Origin: Candidatus Thorarchaeota archaeon MP11T_1
Lineage (GTDB): Archaea; Asgardarchaeota; Thorarchaeia; Thorarchaeales; Thorarchaeaceae
Direction of reading: 5' to 3'
Assembly: GCA_002825515.1 (NCBI GenBank)
Contig: PJET01000124.1
Coordinates: 1 to 21,000 of the forward strand
DNA: 21,000 nucleotides
Position numbers and translations under genes: made by a program. The notes under the pieces were generated by a model. The model was not told the origin of the DNA and made no database searches. It saw nothing but the letters and a program-made list of their open reading frames with translations. Below, piece after piece: positions 6,553-11,877 of the stretch; the stretch's first letter is position 1, and each line of letters starts with the position of its first letter.

Positions 6553-6698
6553 CAAACTTGTGAAAACACGATCAAAAATGCAATCAATGCAATAGCAACA
6601 GACAGAATGTAGATCCATTTTGATTTTCCATTTCTATGTTTCTGGGCTCCAGCTGCAACAGCAGCACCAGCACCAACTGTACCACCAATCCAAGCCAT
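6552..6698 (-). CDS. Small single-span membrane protein (48 aa), function unknown
   Basis: A 49-codon frame runs from ATG (6698) to TGA (6554-6552). The product has a Gly/Ala-rich N-terminus (AWIGGTVGAGAAVAAGA), a basic stretch QKHRNGKSK and a clear membrane helix IYILSVAIALIAFLIVF near the C-terminus. Support for it being a gene: a good Shine-Dalgarno GGTTGTGAT five bases before the ATG, a TATA-like TATTATAT at about 6725-6732 upstream, and a hairpin terminator touching its stop. By the positive-inside rule the N-terminal part probably faces the cytoplasm. I do not recognise the family. It lies convergent to the SDR/saturase pair. Confidence 0.6.
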   Translation of the reverse strand: MAWIGGTVGAGAAVAAGAQKHRNGKSKWIYILSVAIALIAFLIVFSQV

Positions 6699-6952
6699 TC
6701 GTAATCACAACCTATTGATTCAGATATAATACTTGCACAATCTGAGGATATCTATTCGTGTGACTCTGGTTGTTATTGAATGTGCTAACTAAGTCAAACA
6801 AATCACCTAAGAAAGAACATCGGGATTCGTAAATGAGCTTTCTAACAATAAAAAGGATGGAAGGAGGTACGACCAACGCGCCTATGGTGTGATGGTTTTT
6901 AGCTTGCGAGAAATCTTTTATCTTCCACCCAGCATTGGTAAAGTGACCTACC
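6699..6952. other. Divergent intergenic region, 254 bp
   Basis: On the minus side, TATTATAT around 6725-6732 is a TATA candidate for the small membrane protein. On the plus side CTTTTATC at about 6913-6920 is a TATA candidate for the acyl-CoA synthetase, some 33-40 bases before its ATG. A divergent copy of the dispersed element sits between them (6850-6883). A longer minus-strand open frame across this region reads through the repeat and the start of the synthetase and looks non-coding. Confidence 0.35.
6850..6883 (-). repeat. Dispersed purine-tract/hairpin element, copy upstream of the acyl-CoA synthetase
   Basis: Plus strand AAAAAGGATGGAAGG, then AGGTACG, loop ACCAA, CGCGCCT. Compared with the copies at 6518 and 8704 the stem has one wobble and one mismatch, while the ACCA loop start and the flanking tract are kept. 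It sits in a divergent region and ends no visible gene on either strand. Confidence 0.6.
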
Positions 6953-8683
6953 ATGACCCAGATTGAGAAGAAAGATGGCGTGCTGATGTGCACACTTGAA
7001 CAATATGAAACAGATTTTGTGGATAGGCACTTAGTCCATGGAGTAATCGAAAAATGGGCGAATGAGAAACCTGATGAGATTGGACTTATTTGCGCAGACG
7101 ATGGAAGAGAATTCTCATGGAAAGACATCCATCAGTCAGCAACTGCGATTGCAATCAAGCTGACTGAGATGGGGTTAAAGAAGGGAGATTTCCTAGCTAC
7201 ATCCCTACCATTTCTTCCAGAACATATCTTCTTAGAATACGGGTGTTTTCAGATTGGAGTGATTCATGTTCCTCTTGATTTGCGATTGAAACCCCCTGAA
7301 GTTATCCGTTGTTTGACCCTAGTGAAGGCAAAAGCCTACTGCCATCTAGGAAAAACTGAGCATGCCGACTTCGGAGCGCTTGGGATGGTTGTCAAACAGA
7401 ATTGCCCATTTGTAGAGCATTTCATCCAATTTTCAGAACCTGATGAGTGCAATGAAGAAGCAATATCAGCCTTCATCTTAGCAAAGGAATCTGAAGAACT
7501 AGCTAGGGAAGTTCTTTCTGGAAATGCTCCGGAATTGGCAAAGAAGTATAATGAAGCAAAAGGAAGCATCATTGAAACTGATGGATGCCAAGTGATATAC
7601 ACAACCGGTTCCACAGGAGCTCCAAAACCAGCTCTTCTCTCTCACCGTGGAATCACATCACAAAACCTGACTCTTGGAATGGGATTCGATATGCGTGAGG
7701 AAGATACGATGCTTGTGAATCTACCACCAAGTCATGTCGGAGGTCAAGCAGAACAACTGATGACACCTTGGTTCTTTGGCGGCAAATGCGTGGTCCTCCA
7801 TATCTTCAAACCAGATCTTACCCTGGAGGCCATTCAGAAATACAAGGTCACTCTCTTCGGACAAATTCCGGCGCTCTTTGTTATGGAGTGGCGGCTTCCT
7901 AACTATACAGAATATGACCTATCTAGTCTTAAGTTCGGTCTATATGGAGGACAAGCGGTTTCGCGTCAGTTCTTGGAGCAGCTACAACAGATGACTCCGA
8001 GATTTGGAACTGGATTGGGACTGACTGAAACCTCTGGATTCTGTACATACACACCGCTAGATGGCACAGTGGATGACATACTTGCAGGGGTTGGATATGC
8101 GATGCCAATCACTCCCATCTCAATCAGAGAACCGATGCATCCTGATGGAAAAGCTGGAAAGGAATTACCTCTGGGAGCGAATGGAGAGATCTGCTTCAGA
8201 GGTCCGCAGCTCTTTCTTGGTTATGTGAACGATGAGGATGCAACTCGAAAGACAATCTCGACAGATGGGTGGTTGTACACTGGTGACTATGGTAGTTATG
8301 ATGAGAAGGGATTGCATCTGGCTGGTCGGACCAAGCTCATAATCAAGCCCAAGGGGTACAATGTGTTTCCAACAGAGGTGGAGAATTTCATTGCCAACGA
8401 GTTGAAAGAGAAGGTAGCTAGTGTTGCTTGTGTTGGTGTTAAACATGAGGTCTTCACTGAAGCAATCTTTGCGTTCGTAGTTCCGAAAGATGGGCAGACT
8501 GTGACACCGGAGGTGGTCCATGAAGTAGCGAAGGGAATGGCTTCATACAAACGTCCATTGCATGTTGAAATAATCTCTGAGATGCCTTTGAATCGAGTGG
8601 CAAAAACTGACTACGTTTCCCTAAAACATACTGCTGATAGCAAAGTGAATGAGCTTCGAGCTGCAGGGAAATGGGACAATTAG
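6953..8683 (+). CDS. Acyl-CoA synthetase / AMP-forming fatty acid ligase (576 aa)
   Basis: A complete ANL-superfamily adenylating enzyme. Visible motifs in order: the ATP P-loop YTTGSTGAPKP at 216-226, GLYGGQAVSR around 329-338, GLGLTETSG at 354-362, GWLYTGDYG at 439-447 with the ribose-binding Asp, the hinge region GRTKLIIKPKGYNVFPTEVE at about 458-477, and the C-terminal catalytic lysine in PLNRVAKTDY (Lys551). The family activates a carboxylic acid through an acyl-adenylate and transfers it to CoA. Overall length and the hinge sequence fit medium- or long-chain fatty acid ligases, but substrate cannot be read from sequence alone. ATG at 6953 follows AAAGTGACCTACC, a weak ribosome site. It stands alone, with a hairpin element beginning 20 bases after its stop. 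Confidence 0.85.
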   Translation: MTQIEKKDGVLMCTLEQYETDFVDRHLVHGVIEKWANEKPDEIGLICADDGREFSWKDIHQSATAIAIKLTEMGLKKGDFLATSLPFLPEHIFLEYGCFQIGVIHVPLDLRLKPPEVIRCLTLVKAKAYCHLGKTEHADFGALGMVVKQNCPFVEHFIQFSEPDECNEEAISAFILAKESEELAREVLSGNAPELAKKYNEAKGSIIETDGCQVIYTTGSTGAPKPALLSHRGITSQNLTLGMGFDMREEDTMLVNLPPSHVGGQAEQLMTPWFFGGKCVVLHIFKPDLTLEAIQKYKVTLFGQIPALFVMEWRLPNYTEYDLSSLKFGLYGGQAVSRQFLEQLQQMTPRFGTGLGLTETSGFCTYTPLDGTVDDILAGVGYAMPITPISIREPMHPDGKAGKELPLGANGEICFRGPQLFLGYVNDEDATRKTISTDGWLYTGDYGSYDEKGLHLAGRTKLIIKPKGYNVFPTEVENFIANELKEKVASVACVGVKHEVFTEAIFAFVVPKDGQTVTPEVVHEVAKGMASYKRPLHVEIISEMPLNRVAKTDYVSLKHTADSKVNELRAAGKWDN

Positions 8684-8703
8684 TTCTCGCATTAAGCTGA
8701 AAA

Positions 8704-8737
8704 GAGAAAGGATGGAAGGAGGTGCGACCAGCGCACC
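8704..8737 (-). terminator. Dispersed element ending the hydrogenase operon
   Basis: On the minus strand GGTGCG, loop CTGGT, CGCACC (8737-8721), then TCCTTCCATCCTTTCTC (8720-8704). It lies about 45 bases after the vhuU stop and beyond the SECIS hairpin, and it also begins 20 bases after the plus-strand synthetase stop. An alternative hairpin CACCC-CGCAA-GGGTG (8748-8734) overlaps its 5' arm, so two structures are mutually exclusive. Likely operon terminator; inference. Confidence 0.6.
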
Positions 8738-8740
8738 CTT

Positions 8741-8787
8741 GCGGGGTGTGTCTGACGCGGCTCGTTTGTTTACAGCCGTGTCTTCAT
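8741..8787 (-). promoter_or_regulatory. Eukaryote-like SECIS element overlapping the vhuU stop codon
   Basis: On the minus strand the sequence starts AUGA (8787-8784), whose UGA is also the stop codon. Then come A, a stem GACACGGCU (8782-8774) pairing with AGCCGCGUC (8762-8754) with one A.C mismatch, an 11-base loop GUAAACAAACG, and AGAC (8753-8750). UGAA opposite AGAC gives tandem G.A / A.G pairs (8785 with 8751, 8784 with 8752), the kink-turn core of eukaryotic SECIS. Twelve bases separate the UGA from the unpaired AAA of the loop, close to the eukaryotic spacing. A basal GCGG/CCGC helix is possible (CCGC at 8744-8741). Eukaryote-like SECIS elements are known from Lokiarchaeota. Pairing was done by eye. 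Confidence 0.75.
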
Positions 8788-8936
8788 CCGCCGCCGGTCA
8801 CTAGCTCCTTCCTGACAATCTCGCGACCCTCATCGTCAACAATGACCATATGAGCGCCGCAGGATAGTCAGCAGTCGTAACACCGAACCACCATCTCAAT
8901 GAGGTTCAGTATTCCTTCAGGTATTTCGTCAGTCAT
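8784..8936 (-). CDS. vhuU: Selenocysteine-containing hydrogenase C-terminal subunit, VhuU-type (50 aa with one Sec)
   Basis: Reading through TGA at 8870-8868 gives MTDEIPEGILNLIEMVVRCY, then DC-U-LSCGAH, then a 21-residue tail to TGA at 8786-8784. This is the missing C-terminus of the [NiFe] hydrogenase large subunit, whose usual motif RAYDPCxxCxxH holds two Ni-ligating cysteines. The in-frame TGA falls exactly on the first of these, as Sec does in Methanococcus VhuU, which is also a separate tiny subunit. A SECIS-like hairpin follows at once. The residues after His (MVIVDDEGREIV...) correspond to the extension normally removed by a maturation peptidase. Two starts are possible: ATG 8948, overlapping the vhuA stop (TAATG), or ATG 8936 with GGTG six bases upstream; I chose 8936. 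Pro of DPC is replaced by Cys. It is too short and interrupted to be found by ordinary gene calling. Confidence 0.8.
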
Positions 8937-8947
8937 AGTGTACACCA

Positions 8948-10264
8948 TTATCTTTTGACCAAGGGCTCCGGGAGTTTCAGACTCTCGTGCGCCTTGTCTT
9001 CGAATATCTGCTTAGCTGCGACCATGAGGCTCTTCTCGATGCCTGCAATGTTGTTGTTTGTCGCAACGACCAGATTCGCTTTAGTAAGCATTCCCTTTTC
9101 ATCTGACACATAATTATGCATCAGAGTTCCTCTTGGAGCCTCAACGATTCCGACACCGTTTCCTGCTTTGGGTTCAACATCGGAGAGTTTTACGTCGGTG
9201 CTTACGATGTCAGGATCTTTGAGGAGTGTGGCAACCCACTCGAAGGCTTGAACAAGCTCCACAATTCTCGCATAGTGGTATGCGAATGTGTGGTGAGAGG
9301 GTCTCCCAACCAGCTCACGCATCTCTTTCAGAGCCGCATCAGCCAGTGGTGTAGCCATGTTCTCATTAACGTTGCATCTTGCTAGAGTGTTCGCTCTCCA
9401 GATGCCATCAGGATAGCCAGCTGGTTTGAAGTACATATGAGTCGCATATGCATGAGGAGACACATGCTCTCCATAGTACTTTGTGTAGTCCTTTGGCTCA
9501 AAGTCAGCGACTATCTTTCCATCTGGGTCCATAACACGAACAGTGCCATCATAGATATCGAGTTTGCCTTCATTTGAGAGACCTATATAGTATGTAGGCA
9601 CTACAGCAACTTTGGTGATGACATCCAAATAGTCGGTGACAACCTTCTTCGCCAAGTCCACAGTGGCAAGAGTGAGCTGCTGTATCTCTTCAAGTCGACC
9701 TATGAAGAAGTCTCGATCTTCCTCCTTGAAGGGTGAAAGCATTCCACCTGGAATTCCCGTTGTTGGATGGACTGCTTTTGCCCCGATGGCCTTGATTAAC
9801 TCCTGACCGAACTCCATCATTTTGATAGCTTGAACTGCAACATCAGGAAGATCTCTCAGAACAGCAGCGACATTCCTGTCCGCAGGGTTTGCAAACGGTC
9901 CATAAACAAAGTCAGGAGCGGCCAGTGCATAGAAGTGAATTGTATGGGAAGAGAACTGTTTTGCCTCGATCATCAATCGCCTTAGCTTGATTGCTGCAGG
10001 GGGAGGAGTGACATTCCATGCAGATTCTATTGCTTTTACTGAGGCAAGATGGTGGGGAATAGGACAGATACCACAGATTCGTGGAGCTATTCTTGGAGCT
10101 TCTTCCATTGGTCGACCTTCAAGAAACTTCTCAAAAAATCGAGTGGAGTTCACGTTGAATTGTACATCCTTGACCTTACCATCTTTACCAAGTTTCAAGG
10201 TAAGTGTTCCATGCCCTTCTAATCGGGTCACTGGGTCAATCTTGATTACTTTGTCTTCACTCAT
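8948..10264 (-). CDS. vhuA: [NiFe] hydrogenase large subunit, MvhA/VhuA type, lacking the C-terminal Ni motif (438 aa)
   Basis: Group 3c (F420-non-reducing, Hdr-linked) hydrogenase large subunit. IDPVTRLEGHG at 9-19 and the first Ni-binding motif RICGICPIPHH at 62-72 (Cys64, Cys67) are intact. The second motif, DPCxxCxxH, is absent: the chain ends ESLKLPEPLVKR and stops at 8948. That motif is encoded by the next gene, so the large subunit is split as in the vhuA/vhuU pair of Methanococcus. The start ATG overlaps the stop of vhuG (ATGA), and GAGGAGG lies ten bases upstream. With VhuG, VhuD and Hdr it should oxidise H2 in the cytoplasm and pass electrons to HdrA. Symbol by analogy; mvhA would be equally apt. 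Confidence 0.92.
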   Translation of the reverse strand: MSEDKVIKIDPVTRLEGHGTLTLKLGKDGKVKDVQFNVNSTRFFEKFLEGRPMEEAPRIAPRICGICPIPHHLASVKAIESAWNVTPPPAAIKLRRLMIEAKQFSSHTIHFYALAAPDFVYGPFANPADRNVAAVLRDLPDVAVQAIKMMEFGQELIKAIGAKAVHPTTGIPGGMLSPFKEEDRDFFIGRLEEIQQLTLATVDLAKKVVTDYLDVITKVAVVPTYYIGLSNEGKLDIYDGTVRVMDPDGKIVADFEPKDYTKYYGEHVSPHAYATHMYFKPAGYPDGIWRANTLARCNVNENMATPLADAALKEMRELVGRPSHHTFAYHYARIVELVQAFEWVATLLKDPDIVSTDVKLSDVEPKAGNGVGIVEAPRGTLMHNYVSDEKGMLTKANLVVATNNNIAGIEKSLMVAAKQIFEDKAHESLKLPEPLVKR

Positions 10265-11184
10265 CTATGTTTAACCTCCTCACGTTTGATTCTTATTTGT
10301 CCTAGATAGCTAGTTGCATAGTCGAATCGATAGAATGTGCCCAGTGGATCTTTGACTTGTTCCTTTATCTCTTCAGGTGGAAGAGGAGCGTATGTGCCAA
10401 GCATTGCCATAGAGTTGGCGCCATGGTCCTGCATTATTGGAGGTGGTGGTCCAAAACAACCTCTACAAGTGGCACCTTTGTTTACACATTGACCCTCACA
10501 TAGTCCCCAAGTAGATGAACCTAAACAGATGTATCCTTGCTCAAGTAGACATCTGTCTGGGTCTGCGATTCCCTCATATGGACGGAGGACTTTTTCAATG
10601 GGTGTTTCTTTCTTTTCGCGGTCACAGTAATGACACACAGTATGTGGTGGGAGTTCGATGGGTTCTCCAGCGAGTAATTTGCTTACTGCTGTGAGAATGA
10701 GTTTGGAAGTAGGAGGACATCCTGGTAAGTAAATATCTATGTCGACAAAGCTGTTGTTAGGTTTCACTACGGGAGCAATACCAGGAAGATTTTCGCTTGG
10801 GACTTTTCCACCAGTCACTGTGGCATTCTCACGAAACTTGACATCATAACACTCCTCTATGTCAGAAAAGTTTGCTAAGCCCGGGATTCCACCAAAACAA
10901 GAACAAGAACCGAACGCAATCAAAACTTGACATTTTTCTCTCATTAACTTCAGAAGGTGAATATCCTCTTCTGTCCTTGCCATTCCCTCGAAGAGACCGA
11001 CAACTATCGATTTATCTTCGTAGCTCTCCAAGTGATGGAGCTTGAAGTCTGCAACTGCTTGCCAATATTTAATCTCCAATGCAGGAAGAACTTGAGCTAG
11101 GTTGAGATGGATATCGACGAGGCTCTGGAAGCATCCCCAACAAGAACTGCCTTGACCCATTGCAATTGAAACTGGATCAGCCAC
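10261..11184 (-). CDS. vhuG: [NiFe] hydrogenase small subunit, MvhG/VhuG type (307 aa)
   Basis: This is the iron-sulfur electron-transfer subunit. The proximal cluster ligands are visible as SCWGC (Cys15, Cys18), FGSCSCFGG (around Cys94/96) and LPGCPP (Cys156). The C-terminal half supplies ligands for two further clusters: CHYC (184, 187), and cysteines at 212, 220, 229, 233, 240 and 243, the last group in CRGCFGPPPPI, typical of Mvh-type small subunits. There is no twin-arginine signal, as expected for the soluble group 3 enzymes. Start is GTG at 11184 with GGAGGT six bases upstream, 2 bases after the preceding stop; the end overlaps vhuA by four bases. It should relay electrons from the NiFe(Se) site to VhuD. 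Confidence 0.92.
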   Translation of the reverse strand: MADPVSIAMGQGSSCWGCFQSLVDIHLNLAQVLPALEIKYWQAVADFKLHHLESYEDKSIVVGLFEGMARTEEDIHLLKLMREKCQVLIAFGSCSCFGGIPGLANFSDIEECYDVKFRENATVTGGKVPSENLPGIAPVVKPNNSFVDIDIYLPGCPPTSKLILTAVSKLLAGEPIELPPHTVCHYCDREKKETPIEKVLRPYEGIADPDRCLLEQGYICLGSSTWGLCEGQCVNKGATCRGCFGPPPPIMQDHGANSMAMLGTYAPLPPEEIKEQVKDPLGTFYRFDYATSYLGQIRIKREEVKHR

Positions 11185-11186
11185 AC

Positions 11187-11423
11187 TCAGACCTCCTTTA
11201 ATTTGTAGACCATTTCATAATTTTCTTCACCCGCTACCTCAATGTCACCCCATCGTAGCATTCCCATAAGATTCCAGACAACTAGGTCAGTTTCGAAATG
11301 TGTTCCTTCAGCAATCTTAGACACTGAAGCGGAGCCTTGCTTGAGGAAATCCCCGATGGCTTTTCGTTGCTTACGAACATCACCACGTTTCTGAGTAAAG
11401 AATTTTCCAAACATTCTGCTCAT
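11187..11423 (-). CDS. Small winged-helix-like protein between vhuD and vhuG (78 aa)
   Basis: A basic N-terminus (MSRMFGKFFTQKRGDVRKQRK) is followed by AIGDFLKQGSASVSKIAEGTHFETDLVVWNLMGMLRWGDIEVAGEE and a closing strand YEMVYKLKEV. The order helix, helix, putative recognition helix (ETDLVVWNLMGMLRWG), then a beta wing reads like a compact winged helix-turn-helix, but this is pattern recognition, not a family hit. ATG at 11423 overlaps the vhuD stop (ATGA) with GGAGG eight bases upstream, and vhuG starts 2 bases after its stop, so it is locked into the operon. It has no cysteines, so it is not an electron carrier. Possible roles are an operon regulator or an assembly/structural partner of the hydrogenase-Hdr complex. 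Function unknown. Confidence 0.75.
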   Translation of the reverse strand: MSRMFGKFFTQKRGDVRKQRKAIGDFLKQGSASVSKIAEGTHFETDLVVWNLMGMLRWGDIEVAGEENYEMVYKLKEV

Positions 11424-11875
11424 ATCCAGTCCCTCCGTATTGGACCAAGTTTTCTCACTTGTTCAGTGAGTGTTCTCACGCCATCTGCGAAAATCTGTGC
11501 TTCAGATGCGCTTGCCCACTGTAGTCTAACCCTTCGAGGGTCAACTCCAGCTTGTTCGATGGCGGTTTCCATGAGAGCCCATCTCGCTCGAGCCTTGAGG
11601 TTACCACTAGTATAATGGCAATCTCCGGGATGACACCCAGATACAAGAACCCCATCAGCTCCCATATTCAAAGCAGCCAGAATAAATTCTGGACTAATAC
11701 GTCCTGTGCAATTCACTCGAAGAATTCTTGCATTTGTCGGATACTGAATCCTGCTTGTTCCTGCAAGATCAGCTCCCGCGTATGAACACCAATTACAGCA
11801 ATATGCCATAATCTTTGGTTCCCATTCTTCGTGTGACTCTGCAGTTTCAATAGTTGATGATGATGATGATGTCAT
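11420..11875 (-). CDS. vhuD: Hydrogenase-Hdr linker, [2Fe-2S] subunit MvhD/VhuD (151 aa)
   Basis: MvhD transfers electrons from the hydrogenase to HdrA. The family core is clear: MAYCCNWCSYAGADLAGTSRIQYP at 23-46 (Cys26, 27, 30), RVNCTGRISPEF (Cys56) and VLVSGCHPGDCHY (Cys81, Cys86), the expected [2Fe-2S] ligands. All are cysteine codons; some methanogen and Lokiarchaeal VhuD proteins use selenocysteine, but this one shows no in-frame TGA. The N-terminus is extended by a low-complexity MTSSSSSTIE coded by five tandem TCA codons (11856-11870). The start has a textbook GGAGGTG seven bases upstream, lying inside the hdrA1 end; the gap to hdrA1 is 2 bases. Confidence 0.92.
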   Translation of the reverse strand: MTSSSSSTIETAESHEEWEPKIMAYCCNWCSYAGADLAGTSRIQYPTNARILRVNCTGRISPEFILAALNMGADGVLVSGCHPGDCHYTSGNLKARARWALMETAIEQAGVDPRRVRLQWASASEAQIFADGVRTLTEQVRKLGPIRRDWI

Positions 11876-11877
11876 CT

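Noticed and set aside
6712..7128. A 138-codon minus-strand frame
   Set aside because: It is antisense to the start of the acyl-CoA synthetase and also translates the dispersed element; composition is not protein-like.
8868..8870. The TGA in vhuU as a sequencing error or a pseudogene stop
   Set aside because: The frame, motif and overlapping start continue perfectly on both sides, the codon falls on the known Sec position of hydrogenases, and a SECIS-like hairpin follows directly.
11856..11870. GAT x5 microsatellite in vhuD as a phase-variation tract
   Set aside because: A triplet repeat only changes the number of serines and cannot shift the frame; it is probably neutral low complexity.
11420..11875. 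Selenocysteine in VhuD, as seen in some relatives
   Set aside because: All expected ligand positions are ordinary cysteine codons and there is no in-frame TGA.
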